From: Modestobacter roseus
GTDB taxonomy: Bacteria > Actinomycetota > Actinomycetes > Mycobacteriales > Geodermatophilaceae
Length of the DNA stretch: 64,000 bases
Direction: 5' to 3'
Assembly (NCBI RefSeq): GCF_007994135.1
Contig: NZ_VLKF01000001.1
Location: 4,216,001-4,280,000 of the forward strand
Of this stretch, positions 44,453 to 52,157 are shown piece after piece. Position 1 is the stretch's first letter; each line of letters starts with the position of its first letter. The notes beneath the pieces are model-generated. The model saw only the letters and a list, made by a program, of their open reading frames with translations, searched no databases and was not told the origin of the DNA. A program made the translations under genes and the position numbers.

Positions 44453-44821
44453 ATGACCAGCCGCATCGCCGTCCTCGCCCTCGACGCCGGCGATCCCCGC
44501 GTCGTCGCCGACTTCTGGGGTGCCGTGCTGGGCTGGTCGGTGCTCGAGGAGGACGACGACGTGATCAGCATCGGCGACGGCGCGGGTGGGCAGATCGACG
44601 TCTGCCGTGTGCCGGGCGCCAAGACGGTCAAGAACCGGCTGCATCTGGACCTGCGCGCTGACGGGTCGAGCACCGCCGAGGAGCTGGACCGGTTGCTGGC
44701 GCTCGGCGCCCGGCGGGTGGACGTCGGCCAGGCCGACGACGTGAGCTGGACCGTGCTGGCCGACCCGGAGGGCAACGAGTTCTGCCTGCTCTCGCGCACG
44801 GTGCAGGAGGCGGAGGAGTGA
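44453..44821 (+). CDS. VOC-superfamily (glyoxalase-like) protein
   Basis: 122 residues. One VOC unit pair: VLALDAGDPRVVADFWGAVLGW, RLHLDLRAD, VLADPEGNEFCLL. The His and Glu that often bind metal (HLDL, EGNEF) are present. Typical of glyoxalase/bleomycin-resistance-like proteins found in dozens in actinobacteria; substrate unknown. ATG 44453 directly starts the fold. Upstream of the GTPase pair by 29 bases. Confidence 0.85.
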   Translation: MTSRIAVLALDAGDPRVVADFWGAVLGWSVLEEDDDVISIGDGAGGQIDVCRVPGAKTVKNRLHLDLRADGSSTAEELDRLLALGARRVDVGQADDVSWTVLADPEGNEFCLLSRTVQEAEE

Positions 44822-44850
44822 CCGGTGCCCCGGCGGGCTAGACACCACCG

Positions 44851-46536
44851 GTGACGAGCCCCCCGCTGACCGATGCGCTGCAGGCGCTGCGTGACGAGGT
44901 CGCCGCCGCGCCGCTCGGGCTGGCCACCCCGGGCCGTGACGCCGCCGCTCGCACCGCCGCCGAGGTCGTGCACCAGGTCGACGACTACCTGCTGCCCCGG
45001 CTGCGCGACCTGGACGCCCCGCTGCTGGCCGTCGTCGGCGGCTCCACCGGCGCCGGGAAGTCGACCCTGGTCAACAGCCTGCTGCGGGCGCACGTCACCG
45101 CCCCCGGCGTGCTGCGCCCGACCACGCGCGCGCCCGTGCTCGTCTGCGCTCCCGAGGACCGGGCGGCCTTCGCCGGTGACCGGGTGCTGCCCGGCCTGGC
45201 CCGCACCACCGGCGGCGTGGCCGGGCCAGGTGGGCTGCAGCTGGTGACGCACGAGGGTCTGCCCGCCGGCCTGGCGCTGGTCGACGCCCCCGACGTCGAC
45301 TCGGTGGTGGAGGCCAACCGCGACCTCGCCGGCCAGCTGCTCGCCGCCGCCGACCTGTGGGTCTTCGTGACGACGGCGGCCCGCTACGCCGACGCCGTCC
45401 CCTGGGACCTGCTGCGGACGGCGCAGGAGCGGGGCACCGCGCTGGCGGTCGTGCTGGACCGGGTGCCCACCGAGGCCGTGGCGGAGGTGGCCGGCGACCT
45501 CGCCGGCATGCTCGCGCGCGGCGGGCTGGGCGCGGCCCGGCTGTTCGTGGTGGAGGAGCGGCCGCTGACCGACGGGTTCCTGCCCGAGGACCAGGTCGGC
45601 CCGCTGCGCGCCTGGTTGCACGGGCTCGCCGCCGACGCAGAGCAGCGCGCCGCCGTCGTCCGGCAGACCCTCGCCGGGGCGCTGGCCAGCCTGGACGAGC
45701 GGGTCGCCGACGTCGAGGCCGGGGTGGTCGAGCAGGCCACCGCCGCCGAGGCGCTGGAGACCGCCGCCGACGCCAGCTACGCCCGCGCCCGCGCCGCGGT
45801 CGACGAGGGGGTGGGCAACGGCAGCCTGCTGCGCGGGGAGGTGCTCTCCCGCTGGCAGGAGTTCGTCGGCACGGGGGAGTGGATGCGCTCCCTGCAGGGC
45901 TCGGTGGGCCGGGTGCGCGACCGGCTCACCGCCTCGCTGACCGGCCGGCCCACCCCCGCCGACTCGCTGCAGGGCGCCCTGGAGTCGGGGGTCGAGCTGC
46001 TGCTGCGCGCGGAGGCCGACGCCGCGGCCGAGCGCACGGTCACCAGCTGGCGGACGCTGCCCGGCGGTCCGGCGCTGCTCGCCGGCCGGGCGGCCGAGCT
46101 GGAGGGCGTCTCCCCGGGCTTCACCGGCGCGGCCGCCGATGCCGTCCGCGACTGGCAGGGCGCGGTGCTCGAGCTGGTGCGCGCCGAGGGGGCCGGCAAG
46201 CGGTCGCGCGCCCGCCTGCTGTCCTGGGGCGTCAACGGCGCCGGTGCGGTGGTGATGGTCGCGGTGTTCGCCTCGACCGCGGGCCTGTCCGGCGCCGAGG
46301 TCGCCATCGCCGGCGGCACCACGGCGCTGGGGCAGCGGGTGCTGGAGGCGGTGTTCGGCGACGCCGCCGTCCGGGAGCTCGCCGCCCGGGCCCGCGCCGA
46401 CCTCGATGCCCGCGCCGACGCGCTGCTCCGTGACGAGCAGGCTCGCTTCGCCGAGCTGCTCGCCGGCGCCGCGCCCGCGCCGGGTGCGGCCGGGCGGCTG
46501 CACACCGCCGTCGCCGCCCTGGCGGCTGCCCGGTGA
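44851..46536 (+). CDS. Dynamin-like GTPase, first of a tandem pair
   Basis: 561 residues. G1 motif VVGGSTGAGKSTLVNSLL (63-75), switch threonines RPTTRAPVLV, G3-like DAPDVDS and G4-like VLDRVP, which is degenerate (no N/TKxD). The middle and C-terminal parts are helical with coiled segments, and a hydrophobic stretch AGAVVMVAVFASTAGLSGAEVAIAGG (in two halves) near residue 465. This fits the actinobacterial YfjP/IniA-type dynamin-like proteins, which work as pairs in membrane remodelling or stress defence. Followed by its partner with a GTGA overlap. Confidence 0.87.
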   Translation: MTSPPLTDALQALRDEVAAAPLGLATPGRDAAARTAAEVVHQVDDYLLPRLRDLDAPLLAVVGGSTGAGKSTLVNSLLRAHVTAPGVLRPTTRAPVLVCAPEDRAAFAGDRVLPGLARTTGGVAGPGGLQLVTHEGLPAGLALVDAPDVDSVVEANRDLAGQLLAAADLWVFVTTAARYADAVPWDLLRTAQERGTALAVVLDRVPTEAVAEVAGDLAGMLARGGLGAARLFVVEERPLTDGFLPEDQVGPLRAWLHGLAADAEQRAAVVRQTLAGALASLDERVADVEAGVVEQATAAEALETAADASYARARAAVDEGVGNGSLLRGEVLSRWQEFVGTGEWMRSLQGSVGRVRDRLTASLTGRPTPADSLQGALESGVELLLRAEADAAAERTVTSWRTLPGGPALLAGRAAELEGVSPGFTGAAADAVRDWQGAVLELVRAEGAGKRSRARLLSWGVNGAGAVVMVAVFASTAGLSGAEVAIAGGTTALGQRVLEAVFGDAAVRELAARARADLDARADALLRDEQARFAELLAGAAPAPGAAGRLHTAVAALAAAR

Positions 46537-48119
46537 GGCGCCGGGAGACCCCGCTCGCCGACCGGCTCGGTGCGCTGCGCGAGGCGGTCGAGGTCGCCGA
46601 GGGGCGGCTGGAGGTGCCCGAGGTCGGCGCCGCGCGGGCACTGCTGGCCAAGGCCGGCGCGCGGGAGGCGCTCGGCGACGCCACCGTCGTCGCGCTCGCC
46701 GGCGCGACCGGCAGCGGCAAGTCGACGCTGTTCAACGCGCTCACCGGCGCCGAGGTGAGCACCCCGGGCGTGCGCCGGCCGACCACCGGCATCGCGCACG
46801 CCAGCGTCTGGGGCGCCGAGGGCGCCGACCGGCTGCTGGACTGGCTGGAGGTGCCCCGCCGGCACCGGGTCGACGGCGGTGACCCGGCGCTGGACGGCCT
46901 GGTGCTCCTCGACCTCCCCGACCACGACAGCGTGCGGGTCGAGCACCGGCTGGAGGTCGACCGGCTGGTGCAGCTGGTCGACGTGCTGGTCTGGGTGCTC
47001 GACCCGCAGAAGTACGCCGACGCCGCCGTCCACTCCCGCTACCTGGCGCCGCTGGCCGGGCACGCCGGGGTGCTCGTCGTCGTCCTCAACCAGGTCGACC
47101 GGCTCGACGACGCCGCCGCCCGCGCCTGCCTCGCCGACCTGCGCGGCCTGCTGGACGCCGAGGGGCTCACCGGCACGCCGCTGCTGGCCACCGCCGCACG
47201 CACCGGGTACGGCCTGCCGGAGGTGCGCGCGGAGCTCGCCCGCCGGGTCGGTGCCCGCCGCGCCGCCACCGACCGGCTGGCCGCCGACGCCCGCGGTGCC
47301 GCCGCGGCGCTCGCCGCGCACTGCGCGCCGGACGCCGGCCCCGACCGCAGCCGTGACCGGGACGAGCGGGACGGGCTGGTCGGGGCGCTCGCCGACGCGG
47401 CCGGGGTGCCCGCGGTGACCACGGCCGTGGAGCTGTCCGCCCGCCGCCGCGGCGCGGAGCACACCGGCTGGCCGGTGCTGCGCTGGACGTCGAAGCTGCG
47501 CGCCGACCCGCTGCGCCGGCTGCACCTGGGCTCCGAGGCCGCCCGCAGCTCGCTCCCGCCGGCCGGCGCCGTGCAGCAGGCGGCGCTGGGCGCGGCGCTG
47601 CGCCGGGCCCGCGACGAGGCCGGCGCCGGGCTGCCGCAGGCGTGGCGCGACGAGCTGCGCCGCACCGCGGAGCTGTCCCAGGAGCGGCTGGCCGACCGGC
47701 TGGACCGCGCGGTGGCCGGTACCGACTTCGGCCCGCAGCGGACGCCGCTGTGGCAACGCGCCGTCGGCGGGCTGCAGTGGGTGCTGGCGTTGGTGGCCCT
47801 CGCCGGGGCGCTGTGGCTGCTCGGCCTGGTCGGACTGGGTCTGCTGCAGCTGGACGACGTCGTGCCGCTGCCCCGGGTGGAGGGCATCCCGCTGCCGACC
47901 CTGCTGCTGGTCGGTGGGCTGCTGTCGGGGTTGCTGCTCGCGCTGGTGGCCCGGCCGCTGGTGCGCGCCGGGGCGCGGCGACGCGGCCGGCTGGCCCGGC
48001 GGCGGCTGCTGGACCGGGTGGCCGAGGTCGCCGACGACGAGGTGCTCGGACCGCTGGGGGAGGCGCGCGCCGACCACGACCGGTTCTGCGCCGCCGTCGG
48101 CCGCGCCGGCGCCGGCTGA
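46533..48119 (+). CDS. Dynamin-like GTPase, second of a tandem pair, with two transmembrane helices
   Basis: 528 residues. G1 ALAGATGSGKSTLFNALTG (55-70), switch RRPTTGIAHA, G3 LLDLPDHDS, G4 VLNQVDRLDD: a more complete GTPase than its partner. After a helical stalk two transmembrane helices at about 405-425 and 450-470 (WVLALVALAGALWLLGLVGL and TLLLVGGLLSGLLLALVA) anchor it. The pair should form a heterotypic membrane-acting machine like DynAB of Streptomyces. Cluster 4 of the palindromic repeats lies ten bases past the stop. Confidence 0.88.
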   Translation: MRRRETPLADRLGALREAVEVAEGRLEVPEVGAARALLAKAGAREALGDATVVALAGATGSGKSTLFNALTGAEVSTPGVRRPTTGIAHASVWGAEGADRLLDWLEVPRRHRVDGGDPALDGLVLLDLPDHDSVRVEHRLEVDRLVQLVDVLVWVLDPQKYADAAVHSRYLAPLAGHAGVLVVVLNQVDRLDDAAARACLADLRGLLDAEGLTGTPLLATAARTGYGLPEVRAELARRVGARRAATDRLAADARGAAAALAAHCAPDAGPDRSRDRDERDGLVGALADAAGVPAVTTAVELSARRRGAEHTGWPVLRWTSKLRADPLRRLHLGSEAARSSLPPAGAVQQAALGAALRRARDEAGAGLPQAWRDELRRTAELSQERLADRLDRAVAGTDFGPQRTPLWQRAVGGLQWVLALVALAGALWLLGLVGLGLLQLDDVVPLPRVEGIPLPTLLLVGGLLSGLLLALVARPLVRAGARRRGRLARRRLLDRVAEVADDEVLGPLGEARADHDRFCAAVGRAGAG

Positions 48120-48129
48120 GCAGCACTCC

Positions 48130-48177
48130 CAGCTTTCGGCGCCGAAACCCGGACAGCTTTCGGCGCCGAAACCCGGA
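48130..48177. repeat. 24-bp palindromic units, cluster 4 (2 copies, intergenic)
   Basis: Two identical tandem 24-base units (48130-48153, 48154-48177), each beginning CAGCTTTCGGCG and ending CGCCGAAACCCGGA. They fill the space between the converging stops of the GTPase gene (48119) and the VOC gene (48183) and can fold into hairpins on both strands, so they may also end transcription. Confidence 0.9.
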
Positions 48178-48182
48178 GGGGG

Positions 48183-48581
48183 TCAGTTCGTCGGGGGCAG
48201 CCGGGACGGCGGGTGCTCGGCCAGGCAGAAGAGGTTGCCCTCCGGGTCGGCGAGCGTCGTCCACTGGGCCCAGGGCAGCTCGTCGAGCACGTCCCACCGG
48301 TGGGTGGCGCCCAGGGTCACTGCCCGGGCGACCTCCTCCTCGCGGCACCCCCAGGGCACGGTGAGGTCCAGGTGCTGGGTCTGCCGCTCCGGGCGGGGGC
48401 CGGTGCGCCGCCGGAAGAACATGCCGAAGCCGTCGGGCTCCCGGGCGGACACGAAGACGAGGCCGCCCTGCTCACCGACCACTGTGCCACCGAGCAGGTC
48501 GGCCCAGAACGACGCCAGTGCCCGTGGTGAGGCCGCCTCGACGTTCACCGAACCCAGGCTGATCGAGGTCCCGGCAGGCAC
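48183..48581 (-). CDS. VOC-superfamily protein
   Basis: 132 residues. Double beta-alpha-beta VOC fold: GSVNVEAASPRALASFWADLL, TQHLDLTVP, WTTLADPEGNLFCLAEHP with candidate metal residues His and Glu. Function unknown. GTG 48581 lies seven bases after a -10 TAGCTT (48589-48594), a leaderless layout, which favours it over the upstream in-frame ATG at 48617. Confidence 0.84.
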   Translation of the reverse strand: MPAGTSISLGSVNVEAASPRALASFWADLLGGTVVGEQGGLVFVSAREPDGFGMFFRRRTGPRPERQTQHLDLTVPWGCREEEVARAVTLGATHRWDVLDELPWAQWTTLADPEGNLFCLAEHPPSRLPPTN

Positions 48582-48620
48582 AGACCCGAAGCTACGTTCG
48601 TGCGTCTGGGGGGACAACCG

Positions 48621-49904
48621 TCATCTGTCGTGGACCGGCTGCAGCTGCCCGTCCGGTGCCGGTGCGCTGCCTGCGGCGGAGCGGCGGCGGTGCAGGGTGA
48701 GGCCGGCCACGGCAGTGAGCGCCAGGACGATGACCACCGCGCCGTAGACCTCGGCGGTCGTCTCCAGGCCCACGGAGTTTGCGGCGACCCCGGCCGCGAT
48801 CGCCGGCAGGCTGAACGCCAGGTAGCTGACGGTGAAGACCGCGGAGATGAGCGCCGCGCGCTGGCCCGGGTCGACGCCGGCGGTCACCGTGGCCATCGCA
48901 CCGAGGAAGGCACCGCCGAAGCCGAACCCGGAGACCACCGCGGCCACGAAGAACAGCGCCAGCGACCCGGTCCACAGCGCGGTGATCGTGCCGGCGACGC
49001 CGGTGGCGAAGACGAGCGCGCCCACGGTCATCCCCCGGGCGGGGGCGAGCGACCGCATGGTCAGGGACCCGATCACCCCGGTGCCGTTGAGCGCCAGGAT
49101 CGGCAGCGCGCCGGTGACGTGGTCGGTGACCCCGAAGACGGTGGCGGCCAGCGAGGGGCTGAGGGATGCGTAGAGCCCGCCGAGCGACCAGGTGGCGATG
49201 AGGCAGGGGAGCACCAGCAGGAACGCCCGCCGCTGCGACGGGGGCACGTGCACGCTCGGCACCAGCGACGCCGCCAGCCCCGGCCGCCGGGGGGAGGTCT
49301 CGGGCAGGAACACCACCCAGGCGGCGGCGGCCAGACACAGCACGGTGAGCACCCCGAACACCCAGTCGGTGGGGGAGGGGACGAACTGCACGGCCAGGCC
49401 CGCGCCCACCGCGCCGAGGGAGAGGCCCAGCCCCGGCCCCGCGGAGTTGACCAGCGGGCCCAGCGGCCGGTCCGCGCGCTGGGTGTCCAGCAGCGCCGCG
49501 CCGAACGCGGCGGTCAGCGCGCCGGTGGCGAACCCCTGCACGACCCGGGCGACCAGCAGCCACCCGACGCCGTCGGCGGCCCAGAACAGCACCATCGACG
49601 CCGCCTCGACCAGCAGCGCCACCGCCAGCACCGGCCGCCGCCCGACGTGGTCGGACAGCCCGCCGACGACGAGCAGGGAGAGCAGCAGCGCGAAGGCGTA
49701 GACACCGAAGACGACGGTGAGCGTGCCCGAGCCGAAGCCGAACTCCTCCGCGTACACCCGGTACAGCGGTGAGGGGACGCCCGAGGCCGCCAGCATGAGG
49801 ATCAGCAGGACGGCGACCGACCAGAAGGCGGCCGGGCGGGCGAGCGTTCCTCGGGGCACGAACCGGTGCAAGGCCCGACCAGCCGGTCCTGTTCCCGGGG
49901 TCAC
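48621..49904 (-). CDS. Major facilitator superfamily transporter
   Basis: 427 residues, twelve helices. Motif A GGLSDHVGRRPVL between helices 2 and 3, SAGPGLGLSLGAVGAGLA in helix 5 (drug-antiporter-like motif C form). PLYRVYAEEFGFGSGTLTVVFGVYAFALL fits (in parts) the actinobacterial MFS efflux group. Substrate unknown; position after cobIJ raises the chance of a B12-linked compound, but drug export is equally likely. GTG at 49904 overlaps the stop of the micro-lipoprotein ORF. Confidence 0.85.
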   Translation of the reverse strand: MTPGTGPAGRALHRFVPRGTLARPAAFWSVAVLLILMLAASGVPSPLYRVYAEEFGFGSGTLTVVFGVYAFALLLSLLVVGGLSDHVGRRPVLAVALLVEAASMVLFWAADGVGWLLVARVVQGFATGALTAAFGAALLDTQRADRPLGPLVNSAGPGLGLSLGAVGAGLAVQFVPSPTDWVFGVLTVLCLAAAAWVVFLPETSPRRPGLAASLVPSVHVPPSQRRAFLLVLPCLIATWSLGGLYASLSPSLAATVFGVTDHVTGALPILALNGTGVIGSLTMRSLAPARGMTVGALVFATGVAGTITALWTGSLALFFVAAVVSGFGFGGAFLGAMATVTAGVDPGQRAALISAVFTVSYLAFSLPAIAAGVAANSVGLETTAEVYGAVVIVLALTAVAGLTLHRRRSAAGSAPAPDGQLQPVHDR

Positions 49905-49996
49905 CCGGTCAGCACGCCGATCTCGGTGCACCCGCCCACGGAGGACCCGCACCCGGTCAGCACCGTCCCGAGCGTCAGCAGCAGGACGGCGCGCAC
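49901..49996 (-). CDS. 31-residue lipoprotein-like ORF between cobIJ and MFS gene
   Basis: GTG at 49996, four bases after the cobIJ stop; stop TGA overlaps the MFS start (GTGA). The whole peptide is a lipoprotein signal: R, hydrophobic core AVLLLTLGTVL, lipobox LTGC, then a short tail GSSVGG-C-TEIGVLTG with a second cysteine seven residues on. If processed, only about 16 residues would remain on the lipid. It may be a remnant of a longer lipoprotein or a real micro-lipoprotein; the overlaps on both sides argue that it is translated. Confidence 0.45.
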   Translation of the reverse strand: MRAVLLLTLGTVLTGCGSSVGGCTEIGVLTG

Positions 49997-49999
49997 GAC

Positions 50000-51499
50000 T
50001 CAGCCCGGGTAGCGGCGGCTGGTGAACACCCGGCCGGACGGCGTCACCCGGGTCTGGGTCGAGCCGATCAGCAGCAGGCAGCGCATGTCGACCGTCTCCG
50101 GGTCCAGGTCGGCCAGGGTCGTCACCCGCACCGACTCCTCCGCACCCCCGACGTCCCGGCCGACGACTACCACGGTGTCGGGGTCGCGGACGTCCAGCAG
50201 CGCCTTCTGGGCCTCGGCCAGCTGGTGCGGCCGGGCCTTGGAGCGCGGGTTGTAGAGGGCCAGCACCAGGTCGGCCGACGCGGCCGCGCGCAGCCGGTCG
50301 AGCACGACGTCCCAGGGCTTGAGGACGTCGGAGAGGCTGATCACCGCGAAGTCGTGCCCGAGCGGGGCGCCCACCCTCGACGCGACCGCCTGTGCCGCGG
50401 TGAGCCCGGGCAGCACCCGCACCTCGACGTCCGGGAAGCTCTCCGCCGCCACCTCCAGCACCGCCGCGGCCATCGCGAAAACCCCGGGGTCGCCGCTGGA
50501 GACCACCGCCACGCGGCGGCCGTCCCGGGCCAGCTGCAGGGCCGCGGCGGCGCGCTCGACCTCGACCCGGTTGTCGCTGGGGTGCTTCACCTGCCGCGGG
50601 TTGGCCGGCACGCGGTCCAGGTAGGGGCCGTAGCCGACCAGGTCGTCGGCCTCGGCCAGCGCCTCGGCGACCTCCGGCGTCGTCCAGGCGCGCTTGCCCG
50701 GGCCGAGCCCGACGACGGCGACCTCACCCGCCGTGCCAGGTTTCGGCGCCGAAACCTGGCCGGGTTCCGGCGCCGAAACCGGGGAGAGGAGGCTGGGCAG
50801 CAGGGCGAGGGAGAAGTACGGCACCGTCTCGGGGTCGACGTCGGCCAGCGGGGCGACCCGTTGCCGGTCGGTGGTGGCCCGCTCCACGTAGTACGCCCGG
50901 TCGAGCACCCCGGCGGCGTCGAACGCCTCCCGGACGTTGCCGAACGTGCGGCCGAGCTTCAGCACCGCCGCGGAGTCGGTGGTGGCCAGCCACTCGGCGA
51001 GCTCGTCGGCGGGCAGCGTGCCGGGCAGCACGGTGAGCACCTCGTCGCGCTCGACCAGCGGCCGGCCGAGCACCGCGGCGGCACCGCTGACGCTGGTCAC
51101 GCCCGGCACCACCTCGGTCGGGTAGCGGTGCGCGAGCCGCTTGTGCATGTGCATGTAGGAGCCGTAGAAGAACGGATCGCCCTCGGCCAGCACGACGACG
51201 TCCCGGCCGGCGTCCAGGTGCGCGGCCAGCCGCGCGGCGGCGGCCTCGTAGAACTCGTCGATCGCGCCCTGGTAGCCGCCGGGGTGGTCGGTGGTCTCGG
51301 TGGTGACCGGGTAGACCAGCAGCTCCTCGACCTGCCCGGGGCGCAGGTAGGGCGCGGCCAGCCCGCGGGCCACCGACCGGCCGTGCTGCGCGGCGTGGAA
51401 CGCGACGACGTCCGCGGCGCCGATCAGCCGGGCCGCCTTGACCGTCACCAGCTCCGGGTCGCCGGGCCCCAGCCCGACCCCGTACAGCCGCCCGTTCAT
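50000..51499 (-). CDS. cobIJ: Fused precorrin-2 C20- and precorrin-3B C17-methyltransferase
   Basis: 499 residues. CobI half 1-235: YGVGLGPGDPELVTVKAARL, AEGDPFFYGSYMHMH, VVPGVTSVSGAA. CobJ half from about 256: VVGLGPGKRAWTTPEVAEAL, SSGDPGVFAMAAAVLE, LYNPRSKARPHQL. The linker at 238-254 is built of two octapeptides (SAPEPGQV and SAPKPGTA in this frame) coded by cluster 5. The fusion is known in actinobacteria; the repeat linker is the odd part. Adds methyls at C20 and C17 with ring contraction. ATG 51499. Third gene of cobG-cobH-cobIJ. Confidence 0.95.
   Translation of the reverse strand: MNGRLYGVGLGPGDPELVTVKAARLIGAADVVAFHAAQHGRSVARGLAAPYLRPGQVEELLVYPVTTETTDHPGGYQGAIDEFYEAAAARLAAHLDAGRDVVVLAEGDPFFYGSYMHMHKRLAHRYPTEVVPGVTSVSGAAAVLGRPLVERDEVLTVLPGTLPADELAEWLATTDSAAVLKLGRTFGNVREAFDAAGVLDRAYYVERATTDRQRVAPLADVDPETVPYFSLALLPSLLSPVSAPEPGQVSAPKPGTAGEVAVVGLGPGKRAWTTPEVAEALAEADDLVGYGPYLDRVPANPRQVKHPSDNRVEVERAAAALQLARDGRRVAVVSSGDPGVFAMAAAVLEVAAESFPDVEVRVLPGLTAAQAVASRVGAPLGHDFAVISLSDVLKPWDVVLDRLRAAASADLVLALYNPRSKARPHQLAEAQKALLDVRDPDTVVVVGRDVGGAEESVRVTTLADLDPETVDMRCLLLIGSTQTRVTPSGRVFTSRRYPG
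50737..50784. repeat. 24-bp palindromic units, cluster 5 (2 copies, CobI-CobJ linker)
   Basis: Units 50737-50760 and 50761-50784. The first is nearly a perfect 24-base palindrome (CAGGTTTCGGCG and CGCCGAAACCTG). In the minus frame of cobIJ they read SAPEPG/SAPKPG. Confidence 0.9.
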
Positions 51500-51536
51500 G
51501 CCGTGCCCCCGAGGGCAGAAGTGGCCATGTCCGCCC

Positions 51537-52157
51537 TCATTCGACCGTGCTCGCGATCGCGTTGACCGCCGCCGCCGTGATGGCGCTGCCGCCACGCCGG
51601 CCGCGGACGACCAGGAAGTCCAGGTCCGAGGCGGCCAGCGCCTCCTTCGACTCGACCGCGCCGATGAAGCCCACCGGGATGCCGATCACCGCGGCCGGCC
51701 GCGGGGCGCCGGCGGCGACCATCTCCAGCAGGTGGAACAGCGCGGTGGGCGCGTTGCCGATCGCGACGACGGCGCCGTCGAGCCGCTCGCCCCACAGCTC
51801 GAGGGCCGCGGCGGTGCGCGTGGTGCCGAGGTCGGCCGCGAGGGCCGGGGTGCGCGGGTCGTTGAGCGTGCAGACGACGTCGTTGTCCTTCGGCAGCCGC
51901 CGGCGGGTGACGCCGGAGGCGACCATCTGCGCGTCGCAGAGCACCGGGGCGCCGGCGTGGAGCGCCTCCCGCGCCCGCCCGACGACGTCGTCGGACCAGG
52001 CCACGTCGGCCACCAGGTCGACCTGACCGCAGGCGTGGATCATCCGCACCGCCACCTGGGCGACGTCGGCGGGCAGCCCGGAGAGGTCGGCCTCGGCGCG
52101 GATCGTGGCGAAGGACTGCCGGTAGATCTCGGCGCCGTCGTGCTCGTAGGAGTACAT
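51537..52157 (-). CDS. cobH: Precorrin-8X methylmutase
   Basis: 206 residues. [13 protein letters not shown] holds the catalytic histidine near residue 41; [22 protein letters not shown] and [16 protein letters not shown] are further CobH/CbiC motifs. Moves the C11 methyl to C12, giving hydrogenobyrinic acid. ATG 52157 shares one base with the cobG stop (TGATG). 37 bases before cobIJ. Confidence 0.95.
   Translation of the reverse strand: MYSYEHDGAEIYRQSFATIRAEADLSGLPADVAQVAVRMIHACGQVDLVADVAWSDDVVGRAREALHAGAPVLCDAQMVASGVTRRRLPKDNDVVCTLNDPRTPALAADLGTTRTAAALELWGERLDGAVVAIGNAPTALFHLLEMVAAGAPRPAAVIGIPVGFIGAVESKEALAASDLDFLVVRGRRGGSAITAAAVNAIASTVE

Noticed and set aside
48130-48177. Plain rho-independent terminator
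   Set aside because: It may act as one, but its units belong to the 24-bp repeat family found inside genes, so it is listed as repeat.
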